Assembly (NCBI GenBank): GCA_903924465.1
Contig: CAIYBN010000100.1
Span: forward strand, 1 to 38,950
Source of the DNA: an uncultured Myxococcales bacterium
Lineage (GTDB): Bacteria > Myxococcota_A > UBA9042
Direction of reading: 5' to 3'
Length of the DNA stretch: 38,950 nt
The notes beneath the pieces were generated by a model. That model saw nothing but the letters and a program-made list of their open reading frames with translations, was not told where the DNA came from and searched no databases. Position 1 is the stretch's first letter, and each line of letters begins with the position of its first letter. The position numbers were made by a program, and so were the translations under genes. Below are positions 31,925 to 38,950 of the stretch, in pieces.

Positions 31925-32808
31925 TGGCGGGCCGCCCTTCGTCGGAAATACGCCACAAGGCTCTTCAGATAGTCCATGCCCACCACGGCCGGTATGGGCT
32001 CCATGCCAAACTTCCTGGCCAACTGCTCGCGTTTTCGTTCAGCGACGGCCGATTGCCGCCAGTGCTCCTGCACGCTCGCCGTGCTGTTGGCGTCAAACCG
32101 CACGATTTCTGCGGTTTCCGGATCCTCCAGCACCCACAGGCCGTCCAGAGTCGGCCACTTCTTGTCCACGTCGTCGGACGTCACGATGGGCACCACGTCG
32201 TGGCGGCCGGCCAGCACGCCCAGCGAACGCTCGTACCCGTCGCCGAGGAAGTCCGACAGCACGAACACGACCGCGCGTTTGCGGGCAATCCGGCTGACGT
32301 AGTCCAGCGCCACGTCCGTCCGCGTGCCTTTGCCGGCCGGGGCAAAACGCAGCAATTCCTGAACGATGCGCATCACATGACCGCGGCCTTTCTTGGGCGG
32401 AATGTAGCGCTCGATGCGGTCGGTGTAGAGAATCAGCCCGACCCGATCGTTGTTGGAAATCGCCGAGAAAGCCAGAACGGCGGCGATCTCCGCGGCCAGT
32501 TCGCGCTTGGACCGCTCTTTGCTGCCGAATTTTTGCGACTCGGACAGATCGACGACCAAAAGCACCGTAAGCTCGCGCTCTTCCACGTACTGCTTGACGA
32601 AAATGCCGCCGGTGCGCGCCGAGACGTTCCAGTCGATCGTACGAATGTCATCGCCGGGCTGGTACTCGCGCACGGAATCGAAGCTCATGCCGCGACCCTT
32701 GAACACGGCGTGGTACTGCCCGGCCAGCGTGCTGCTGACCAGACGGCGCGCGATGATCTCGATCTCGCGGACGCGCTGCGATACGGATTTTTCCTGGACT
32801 TCAGCCAT
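31921..32808 (-). CDS. DUF58 (VWA-like) protein of the Bat operon
   Basis: 295 residues, no signal peptide or membrane helix, so cytosolic. The DUF58 signature is clear: SVREYQPGDDIRTIDWNVSA, then KQYVEERELTVLLVVDLSES with a VWA-type DxSxS. Later motifs are LILYTDRIERYIPPKKGRGH and VVFVLSDFLGDGYERSL. DUF58 genes nearly always follow moxR, as here (18-bp gap). The ATG overlap with the next gene couples them. It is thought to be a partner of the MoxR ATPase; no biochemical activity can be assigned. Confidence 0.92.
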   Translation of the reverse strand: MAEVQEKSVSQRVREIEIIARRLVSSTLAGQYHAVFKGRGMSFDSVREYQPGDDIRTIDWNVSARTGGIFVKQYVEERELTVLLVVDLSESQKFGSKERSKRELAAEIAAVLAFSAISNNDRVGLILYTDRIERYIPPKKGRGHVMRIVQELLRFAPAGKGTRTDVALDYVSRIARKRAVVFVLSDFLGDGYERSLGVLAGRHDVVPIVTSDDVDKKWPTLDGLWVLEDPETAEIVRFDANSTASVQEHWRQSAVAERKREQLARKFGMEPIPAVVGMDYLKSLVAYFRRRAARQ

Positions 32809-32826
32809 GGACCGCTCGTTCCTCGC

Positions 32827-33813
32827 TTACGGGACTGCTACGCGGTCAAAGATCCGCTGCACGACGTCTTCACTCGTCAGCGACTCGGCTTCGGCCTGAT
32901 AGGTCAGAATGACGCGGTGGCGCAGCACGTCCAGCCCCACGGCCTTGATGTCCTCCGGAATCACGAACGCGCGGTGGCGCAGGAAAGCGTGGGCTTTGGC
33001 CGCTTGCGTAAGAAAAATCGAAGCGCGCGGGCTCGCGCCGAACTGAATGAATTCGCTTAAATCACCCAAGCCGTACGCCTTGGGTTCGCGCGTCGCAAAC
33101 ACGATGTCGACGATGTACTGCTTCAGCTTGTCGTCAATCATGATCTCTTCGACGACCTTGCGCGCCCGCATCAGGCCCGGACCATCGATGACAGGCGTGA
33201 GCGTTGGCGAATAGCCGGACGTCGCATTGTTGAGGATCGCCAGCTCGTCGGCGCGCGTTGGGTACGTCACTTTGACCATCAGCATGAAGCGGTCGACCTG
33301 CGCCTCCGGCAGCGGATACGTGCCTTCCTGCTCAATCGGATTCTGCGTCGCCAGCACCAGGAACGGCTCGCTGAGCGTGTAAGTCTCGTCGGCGATCGTC
33401 ACCTGATGTTCCTGCATCGCCTCCAGCAGCGCGGATTGCACCTTCGCCGGCGCGCGGTTGATTTCATCCGCCAGGACCAAATTCGTGAAGATGGGGCCCC
33501 GCTTGACCTTGAACGTCTGATCCTTCGGGTTGTAGACCTGCGTACCGAGAATGTCCGCGGGCAGCAGATCCGGCGTGAACTGAATGCGCTGGAAATTGAT
33601 GGAAAGCGCCTTGGCCAACGTCTTGCACGTCAGCGTCTTGGCGAGGCCCGGCACGCCTTCCAGCAGCACGTGGCCACCGGTCAGCAGGCCGATCAGAAGC
33701 CCTTCAATCATGTGGGTTTGGCCCACCACAACTTTTCCGGTCTCGGCCAGCAACTGGTCGACGAACTGCGACTCCTGGCGAATCATCTCGTTGAGCGAGC
33801 GAATGTCCTGCAT
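32827..33813 (-). CDS. moxR: MoxR-family AAA+ ATPase
   Basis: 328 residues from ATG 33813, chosen because GAGGA lies five bases upstream; a GTG ten codons earlier lacks one. Motifs are Walker [12 protein letters not shown] (~50-60), [12 protein letters not shown], Walker [21 protein letters not shown], sensor [18 protein letters not shown] and VDRF, and sensor 2 [10 protein letters not shown]. These define the MoxR group of chaperone-like AAA+ ATPases, which act on VWA proteins to assemble or activate complexes. It is the first gene of the six-gene Bat operon, with a promoter candidate about 100 bp upstream. Confidence 0.96.
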   Translation of the reverse strand: MQDIRSLNEMIRQESQFVDQLLAETGKVVVGQTHMIEGLLIGLLTGGHVLLEGVPGLAKTLTCKTLAKALSINFQRIQFTPDLLPADILGTQVYNPKDQTFKVKRGPIFTNLVLADEINRAPAKVQSALLEAMQEHQVTIADETYTLSEPFLVLATQNPIEQEGTYPLPEAQVDRFMLMVKVTYPTRADELAILNNATSGYSPTLTPVIDGPGLMRARKVVEEIMIDDKLKQYIVDIVFATREPKAYGLGDLSEFIQFGASPRASIFLTQAAKAHAFLRHRAFVIPEDIKAVGLDVLRHRVILTYQAEAESLTSEDVVQRIFDRVAVP

Positions 33814-33910
33814 GAATCCTCGGCTGGTCTTGGGCGCCGACACGACGCGGCGCTGGCGGTCAAACGTAGGGCGCGGTTCCGGTATTCCCGGCGGTCGCGC
33901 GCGGTGGGGA

Positions 33911-33938
33911 AGAATAGGACACGGTTCTGGATTGTCGA
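33911..33938 (-). promoter_or_regulatory. promoter candidate for the moxR-Bat operon
   Basis: On the minus strand TCGACA (33933-33938, five of six to TTGACA) and TATTCT (33911-33916, four of six) are 16 bp apart, in the 138-bp spacer between the large lipoprotein gene and moxR. The leader would be about 90 nt. Confidence 0.45.
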
Positions 33939-33951
33939 GTCCCGATGAAAC

Positions 33952-36111
33952 TTAGCGGAAACGCTGGAAATACACGCCTTCCGATTGATAGTCGCCGGCC
34001 CAGGCCGCGATGTAGATGTCGACTTCAGGCACGTAGCACAGCGCCGGCACCAAGGGCACGGACGACTTGGCGCCCAGATTGACCATCGGGCCCAACTGCG
34101 TGCCGCCGTCGATCGGCGTGTTCGTGGTGAACTTGCGAATGCGCAGCGGCGACGCAGCGGTCACGTCCGCCTGCATTTGCAGCACGACCACCTGCGGCGA
34201 CTCGCCGGCCAGCACGCGGATCGCACCGATATTCGAATCCACAGTAAGTTCGCCGACAACGGGGTTGTTGTCAAAGCCAATGCGCCGCATCTTCAACGTG
34301 GTCGCGGGCGTGCCATCCAGCGCGAACGCGAGAAATCCCGGAGCGCCGCCGCCGAAAATGCCAAGGCCGGGCATGGACGACGCGGGCGTTACGCTGCCGA
34401 TGCCAACCGCCTGCGTGGCGGAGGAAAGCGCTTGCGGGTTGATCGCCCAGACCTTCAAGAAAGTACCTGGAGTTGGCTGCGCCGGATCGTACCAGGTAAC
34501 GCCCAGGATGGCGTCCAGAACGCTTGCGCTCCCCAGTGTCGCCGTCGCGGTCGCCAGAGGCACCGAATTGGCCTCCGTGAAGGTGAAATCGCCCTCGACG
34601 CGGCGCCCGCGGATGCCGCCGTTGGGCGAGGACCAGAGCACCAGGAACCGGGCATTCGGCAGCGGCAAAATCTGCGGATGGCAGGTGCCATTGCAAAAGT
34701 CGTCGCTCACGGAGATCGGCTGGTTGCTGGCGAACGTGCCGGTCTTGGTCAGCGTGCCGTCAGCTTCCAGACCGCGGATCCACACGCCGCTGGGCGCAGC
34801 CTGCGGTGGCTGCGCAAACGGATCCGGGCCATTGCGGCCTTCCCAAGCCAGCAGCGTCTTCTTGTTGCTGACGCCCGCAGCGACCCAGCCAAAGACTGGA
34901 TCAGTCGACGGATCTGGCTGGGCGATCGGCTGCACATTGCCCTTGACCAGCGGCGGCAGCGTCGTGATGGTTTGGCCCGTTTTGGCGTCGATGATCCACA
35001 TCGCGATTTCCGCCTGGGTCACCGCTTTGATGCGTCGCCAGGTCAGCAGCGCTTGACCGTTGCCGATCGGGTTCACCGACACGCGACTTGCGTGCAAATC
35101 CGACTCCGGCGTCACGAGACTGGACGTCTCCACCAAGGTCGGATCGTCCAGCACGTCAATGCCAAAGTTGCCGTCGCGCTCCACGACCAGGGCACCGACA
35201 ACGGGCGTCTGGTCCTGGGTTTTGCCAAGAAATACGCCTTTGAAATAGCCCTTGTCGGTCTGGTCGATCCACAGCCGGCCAGCGAGCGGATTGGCCGGCT
35301 GATTGGTGCTATCGGGCGCCACGATCATCAGGCTGACGGACAGCGAGCCTGTGGTCGTGCCCTTGCCCAACTCAAAGCTGTCGCCGTTCTTGGCCGATGA
35401 CGGAAAGCGAATCGTCGCGTCCACGCCACCAGGGGCGAAAGTTTGCCCCGTCACCTTCACGGTATCGGGTGCGACTTCGTCTACGCGTTTGCCGGAGCTC
35501 GAGCCGGAAACCGTCGGGGTCGCGCCGCCGATGAACACGTCGTCCGGCCAACTCGCCGTGAAGCTCGTTTCCGCACTGGTCACGCCGTCGACCGTCACGA
35601 CAAGCTTGGCCGTGCCCGGGCGGACACCTGCGATCTGGAATGTGCCGGGGTCTGCGGTCGGCCAAATGGAGATCGGTGGCTGATCCTGCGGCGTCACGGC
35701 GAGCGTCATGCCAGGCGCCAGGGCTTTGCCGTTGACCAAGAACACCACCACTTCACCGGTCGTTGGCGCGCCCGATCCGCCGCCCTGATGATTCACCGTC
35801 AGTTTCAGCGGCGTCGTGCCACCCAACTTCACCGTGTTCGCCGACTGGGTCGTCACGGCCAGCACGTCGGTCGGCGGTCCGGTATCCTGTGGCACGTCGA
35901 TGAAGACTTCCGCATTCGGGCCCAAATCCTGCTGCACGATCGGCACGTCCGCTGAAACCTTCGCCTCAAAGCCGAATGCGGTGTCAGCCACATCCTGATC
36001 GGCAGCGGCATCCGCGGTCGTTTGCTGTGCCTGGCCGCAGCCGATGGCCAACAACAGGCCGAGGGAAAGCAGGCGACACGGCGGGTTCGGGAGAAATCGG
36101 GGCATCGACAC
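33952..36111 (-). CDS. large secreted lipoprotein with Ig-like and repeat regions
   Basis: 719 residues from GTG 36111, chosen because GAGGAG lies five bases before it; the ATG two codons later is less well placed. The lipobox is LLAIGC (Cys25), followed by an Ala/Asp/Thr linker (DAAADQDVADTAFG). Residues ~85-190 resemble a bacterial Ig-like domain (TTPLKLTVNHQGG, GEVVVFLVNGK, TAKLVVTVDGV). The rest contains strands spaced as in beta-propeller proteins, such as LLTWRRIKAVTQAEIAMWII, FGWVAAGVSNKKTLLAWEG and DIYIAAWAGDYQSEGVYFQ. No catalytic motif is recognised. It sits upstream of the moxR promoter and is likely its own unit, divergent from the aminotransferase. Confidence 0.8.
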   Translation of the reverse strand: MSMPRFLPNPPCRLLSLGLLLAIGCGQAQQTTADAAADQDVADTAFGFEAKVSADVPIVQQDLGPNAEVFIDVPQDTGPPTDVLAVTTQSANTVKLGGTTPLKLTVNHQGGGSGAPTTGEVVVFLVNGKALAPGMTLAVTPQDQPPISIWPTADPGTFQIAGVRPGTAKLVVTVDGVTSAETSFTASWPDDVFIGGATPTVSGSSSGKRVDEVAPDTVKVTGQTFAPGGVDATIRFPSSAKNGDSFELGKGTTTGSLSVSLMIVAPDSTNQPANPLAGRLWIDQTDKGYFKGVFLGKTQDQTPVVGALVVERDGNFGIDVLDDPTLVETSSLVTPESDLHASRVSVNPIGNGQALLTWRRIKAVTQAEIAMWIIDAKTGQTITTLPPLVKGNVQPIAQPDPSTDPVFGWVAAGVSNKKTLLAWEGRNGPDPFAQPPQAAPSGVWIRGLEADGTLTKTGTFASNQPISVSDDFCNGTCHPQILPLPNARFLVLWSSPNGGIRGRRVEGDFTFTEANSVPLATATATLGSASVLDAILGVTWYDPAQPTPGTFLKVWAINPQALSSATQAVGIGSVTPASSMPGLGIFGGGAPGFLAFALDGTPATTLKMRRIGFDNNPVVGELTVDSNIGAIRVLAGESPQVVVLQMQADVTAASPLRIRKFTTNTPIDGGTQLGPMVNLGAKSSVPLVPALCYVPEVDIYIAAWAGDYQSEGVYFQRFR

Positions 36112-36209
36112 GGGCGCTCCTCGCAAAGCTGCGATTGTGCATGGCAGCACGGCGGCAGCATAGCGGAATGCGGGCGATCCGGGAAAGGCGTGGCACGAGG
36201 TTGTTGCGC

Positions 36210-36238
36210 TTGCGTCCTGTTCCCGCGGTCGCTACAAC
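36210..36238 (+). promoter_or_regulatory. promoter candidate for a leaderless aminotransferase mRNA
   Basis: TTGCGT (36210-36215) and TACAAC (36233-36238) are 17 bp apart. The -10-like element ends seven bases before the ATG at 36246, where no ribosome-binding site is visible. This fits a leaderless transcript. Confidence 0.3.
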
Positions 36239-36245
36239 CCGCAGC

Positions 36246-37634
36246 ATGGACAATCTGCCCCACCTCGCGCCGCTGCTCCCCGATGCCCTGCCGGACTTGC
36301 CTGTGCCGCCGCCCGGTCCGCGTTCGCGGGCGGCGCTGGAACGGCTCAAACAACACGAGTCGCCCAATGTCACGGCAGTCGCAGCGGATTTTCCGGTCGT
36401 TTGGCAAACGGCCCGTGGCTGCGCGGTTCGCGACCTGGATGGCAACACGTACGTCGACGCCACCTCCGCTTTCGGGGTCGCGCTGATCGGGCACGGCCAC
36501 CCTGAAGTTGTCGCCGCCGTTCAGCGTCAGGCAGCGGAGTTGCTGCACGGCATGGGCGACGTGCATCCTCCCGCGGTTCGCATCGCGCTGCTGGAGGCGC
36601 TGACGGCACTGGCTCCGGGCGACTTGGGCCACGCCGTGCTGTGCGGCGGCGGTTCAGAAGCCGTCGAGGTCGCGCAGAAGACCGCGTTGCTGGCCACCGG
36701 CAAGCCAGGTGTGATCGCATTTTCCGGCAGCTACCACGGCATGGGCCACGGCGCGCTGGGTGCCACGAGTCGCCGAGATTTTCGCGCGCCGTTCGTCGCC
36801 CAGCTCGCGCACAACACGACCTGGCTGCCGTTTCCGAATCCATCGCGGCTGCCGGTGGGCGTCCAGGCCAGCGATCTGTGTGCACACATGCTGGAGCGCG
36901 TCGAACAATTGCTCGTCCATCCGGCCATGGGCGGCGTGCCGATGGGTGCCGTTCTCATCGAGCCCATTCAAGGCCGCGGCGGCGTGATCGTGCCGCCTGA
37001 TGGTTTTCTGCAAGGCCTGCGGGCGCTGTGCGACCGGCACGGCACATTGCTGATCTTCGACGAAATCTTCACCGGCTGCGGGCGAACGGGCGCCTTTTTT
37101 GCATGCGAAGCTGCTGGCGTATTGCCGGACCTGCTGTGTATCGGTAAGGCGCTGGGCGGCGGGATGCCGATCGCGGCGTGTCTCGGGCGACCGCACGTCA
37201 TGGCGGCGTGGCCGGTGTCGCACGGGGAAGCGCTGCACACGTCGACGTTTCTCGGTCACCCGGTTTCGGCGGCGGCTGCGCTGGCGGCGGTTCACGTGCT
37301 GCAGCGGGACGACATCGCGGGCCAGGCCGCGCGCGCCGGTACGAGCCTGCTCGTGCGGTTGCGGCAACGTCTGGCAGGACACCCGTGGGTGCGGGAAATT
37401 CGCGGTCGGGGCCTGATGCTGGGCGTTGAACTGCAGGATCCGCAGACGTCTCAGCCGGCGTCGGATGTGGCTTGGCGCACGGTCACGGGGGCGCTGCGCC
37501 GCGGGGTGATCCTGCTGCCGTCGGGTGATCGCGGCGAAGTCATCCAGTTGACACCACCCGCGACGATCACGCTGGCCCAGCAGGACTGCGTGGTCAGCGC
37601 ACTCGGCGCCGCGCTCGACGAGGCGATCGCGTGA
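36246..37634 (+). CDS. class-III PLP-dependent aminotransferase
   Basis: 462 residues; the family is usually 400-460. It has the class-III hallmarks YVDATSAFGVALIGHGHPEV, LCGGGSEAVEVAQKTALLAT, SGSYHGMGHGALGAT, and LIFDEIFTGCGRTGAFF, with PLP-binding Lys301 in CIGKALGGGMP and the following STFLGHPVSAAA. Such enzymes transfer amino groups to ornithine, GABA, 2,4-diaminobutyrate, glutamate-semialdehyde or similar substrates; the specificity cannot be read here. ATG 36246 starts the recognisable domain; the in-frame codons before it are antisense to the lipoprotein gene. Its stop overlaps the next start as GTGA, so it is coupled to the LuxE-like gene. Confidence 0.9.
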   Translation: MDNLPHLAPLLPDALPDLPVPPPGPRSRAALERLKQHESPNVTAVAADFPVVWQTARGCAVRDLDGNTYVDATSAFGVALIGHGHPEVVAAVQRQAAELLHGMGDVHPPAVRIALLEALTALAPGDLGHAVLCGGGSEAVEVAQKTALLATGKPGVIAFSGSYHGMGHGALGATSRRDFRAPFVAQLAHNTTWLPFPNPSRLPVGVQASDLCAHMLERVEQLLVHPAMGGVPMGAVLIEPIQGRGGVIVPPDGFLQGLRALCDRHGTLLIFDEIFTGCGRTGAFFACEAAGVLPDLLCIGKALGGGMPIAACLGRPHVMAAWPVSHGEALHTSTFLGHPVSAAAALAAVHVLQRDDIAGQAARAGTSLLVRLRQRLAGHPWVREIRGRGLMLGVELQDPQTSQPASDVAWRTVTGALRRGVILLPSGDRGEVIQLTPPATITLAQQDCVVSALGAALDEAIA

Positions 37635-38752
37635 ACCGCGCCACTTGGCTCGAATCCCTGCGCGTGTGGGCTGATGACTGGCAGCTTGGCCGAGCCAGCG
37701 CGTGGTCGGCAACGCGGTTTGCCGATGCGCAGGCGCAGCTGCTGGCTTGGCAAATGCAGCACATCCCTGCTTTCGCGGCTTTTGCCCGCGTCCGCGGTTG
37801 GCAGCCGGGGCAGGTGGACCGTCTCCCGTATGTGCCGGTGACCGCGTTTAAGTCGGCGCTGCTCGCTGCGGACTACGTGCCATCGGATGCACCGGTGGAG
37901 TTTCACACCTCAGGAACGAGTGACGGCCAGCCCGGGCGCGTGCGGCTGTTGGACTCCCAGACCTACGATGCAAGTCTGCTTGCTGGTTTTCGCCACTTTG
38001 TCCTCCCGGAGACGGACCTGCGCATCCGCTGCGTGTCGCTGGTTCCGGACGCGGCGGTGCGGCCGCATTCCTCGCTTGGCCACATGGTGCGGCTGCTGTT
38101 TGGCCACGTCGATGATGGTCACGGCGGCTGGTTTTTGGGCGAACAGTTCGACTTGCCGGGCCTGCAACGGGCGCTGCGGCGCGCGGTGGCGGACGACACG
38201 CCGGTGCTCGTCTTCGCGACTTCACTGGCGATTCAGGCCTGGCTCGATGCCTGGCCCGCTGGCGACACGCTGCAGCTGCCGCGCGGCTCGCGACTGATGG
38301 ACACCGGCGGGCCCAAAGGGCGGACGCAACTCACCGACCGCGCTGGGCAACACGACTGGCTGGTGCGCACGCTTGGATTTGCGCCACAGCTGATCGTCGG
38401 CGAGTTTGGCATGACCGAACTCGCCACGCCGCGCTACGAAACGACGCTGCGCGCGCATCTGGTGGGCGACCTCGCGGGTGTGCGCGCCTACGCGGGGCCG
38501 CCGTGGCTGCGGACCGTGGCGCTAAACCCAGCGACGCAAGTGCCTGTTGCGATAGGTGAAACCGGGATGCTCGCGCACGTCGACTTGGCCAACCTGGATA
38601 CGCCGGCATTCCTGCTCACCGCCGACTTGGGGCGCATGTTATCGCTTGATAACGGACAGCAAGCGCTCGAATTGCTTGGCCGCGTGCCAGGTTCGGAGTG
38701 GCGCGGCTGTGGGCTGGACGTTGAGTCGCTGCTGGCTGAAATGGCGGGCTGA
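37631..38752 (+). CDS. LuxE/PaaK-like acyl-protein synthetase
   Basis: 373 residues, GTG start overlapping the upstream stop. Motifs are LPYVPVTAFKSALL, the ANL-type phosphate loop EFHTSGTSDGQPGRVRL, SLGHMVRLLFGH, LMDTGGPKGRTQ, IVGEFGMTELATPRY, PPWLRTVALNPAT and LLTADLGRM. This is the pattern of the LuxE (acyl-protein synthetase) family, which activates a fatty acid as acyl-AMP and passes it on. Bioluminescence is not implied: no luxAB or luxC partner is in the window, though what lies past the right edge is unseen. Pairing with the aminotransferase suggests an acyl-activation or amine-forming pathway; the substrate is unknown. Confidence 0.85.
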   Translation: MNRATWLESLRVWADDWQLGRASAWSATRFADAQAQLLAWQMQHIPAFAAFARVRGWQPGQVDRLPYVPVTAFKSALLAADYVPSDAPVEFHTSGTSDGQPGRVRLLDSQTYDASLLAGFRHFVLPETDLRIRCVSLVPDAAVRPHSSLGHMVRLLFGHVDDGHGGWFLGEQFDLPGLQRALRRAVADDTPVLVFATSLAIQAWLDAWPAGDTLQLPRGSRLMDTGGPKGRTQLTDRAGQHDWLVRTLGFAPQLIVGEFGMTELATPRYETTLRAHLVGDLAGVRAYAGPPWLRTVALNPATQVPVAIGETGMLAHVDLANLDTPAFLLTADLGRMLSLDNGQQALELLGRVPGSEWRGCGLDVESLLAEMAG

Positions 38753-38771
38753 CGGTTGGGCAAAAACGCCA

Positions 38772-38803
38772 GAGCCGACCAGACCTGGCGATCTGGCCGG
38801 CTC
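38772..38803 (-). terminator. hairpin terminator between converging genes
   Basis: GAGCCG-A-CCAGA, loop CCTGGCGA, TCTGG-C-CGGCTC: an 11-bp stem with one internal mismatch. On the minus strand it is followed after five bases by TTTTT, so it suits termination of the minus-strand gene on the right. It could also stop the LuxE-like transcript that ends at 38752. Confidence 0.6.
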
Positions 38804-38845
38804 GGCAATGTCTAGGTAGAAACTCCCCCGCGCGCATCACCTCGG

Positions 38846-38950
38846 TCACGAAAATTCCGGCAGTTGAATTGCATACCCAAGCTCGCCCAGTCGGCTGAGC
38901 AATCGCTTGGCGGCGCGGCGGCGTTCGCGCTCGTCGAGTTGCGTCGGATC
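38846..38950 (-). CDS. C-terminal end of an unidentified protein (partial)
   Basis: The last 34 codons of a minus-strand gene that continues beyond the right edge; it begins inside the gene and ends in TGA at 38846. The tail reads DPTQLDERERRRAAKRLLSR, then LGELGYAIQLPEFS. It is a basic helix and a short strand with no recognised family; basic tails of this kind occur in DNA-binding proteins and transposases, but that is too little to call. The hairpin at 38772-38803 lies about 40 bp downstream. Confidence 0.55.
   Translation of the reverse strand, partial: DPTQLDERERRRAAKRLLSRLGELGYAIQLPEFS

Noticed and set aside
37631..38752. LuxE-like gene as evidence of bioluminescence
   Set aside because: No luciferase or reductase genes are in the window, and LuxE-family enzymes occur in many non-luminous bacteria.
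38846..38950. Right-edge tail as a transposase C-terminus
   Set aside because: A basic helix of this type is not specific, and only 34 codons are visible; no inverted repeats or target duplication are seen.

Overview
The window is about 39 kb of GC-rich bacterial DNA, densely packed with genes on both strands. I see no phage, insertion sequence, CRISPR array, rRNA or tRNA. Several traits together suggest a Gram-negative from the Myxococcota or another former deltaproteobacterial lineage: many lipoproteins with low-complexity Asp/Ala/Thr tails after the lipobox, a PilZ-Ser/Thr kinase fusion, a large fused Bat operon and a stand-alone sigma region-4-like protein. This placement is inference; there is no 16S gene here.

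Layout. 0.3-6.5 kb: a surface lipoprotein (FN3 plus BNR-type repeats), a plant-type long phosphoglycerate mutase (gpmI), a two-gene ABC-2 exporter, and an RlmN/Cfr-family rRNA methyltransferase whose end overlaps the exporter ATPase. 6.6-9.5 kb: a DUF4920-like lipoprotein and a PilZ-Ser/Thr kinase. 9.5-12.3 kb: purine genes purH-purD. 12.3-14.3 kb: a small cysteine-containing sigma-4-like regulator, a ~600 bp spacer rich in CGATCG, and an unknown membrane-anchored protein. 14.3-16.2 kb: a secreted M74-type murein endopeptidase with Cys/Lys repeats, followed in its operon by a TlpA-type thioredoxin. 16.4-17.8 kb: a lone radical SAM/SPASM-like protein.

18.2-22.7 kb: the most unusual locus. Three translationally coupled genes encode a lipoprotein that reads like the periplasmic porter half of an RND efflux pump with no membrane domain, an all-helical lipoprotein, and a FadL/TodX-type outer-membrane channel. 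I propose a trans-periplasmic transport device for a hydrophobic compound that uses a membrane-free RND porter module.

22.8-33.8 kb: a Bat (aerotolerance-type) operon in the order MoxR ATPase, DUF58, BatD/DUF4381-like with an RDD domain, BatA (VWA), BatB-BatC fusion carrying four PPC-like domains, and BatD-BatE fusion. MoxR ATPases are thought to act on VWA proteins; here the whole set is envelope-anchored and compacted by fusion.

34-38.9 kb: a large lipoprotein, a divergent class-III aminotransferase coupled to a LuxE-like acyl-activating enzyme, a hairpin terminator, and the C-terminal end of a further minus-strand gene running off the window.

Start codons were chosen by inspecting ribosome-binding sites. 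GTG starts are common, and ATGA/GTGA stop-start overlaps mark the operons. Family assignments come from recognising motifs by eye, not from a search.
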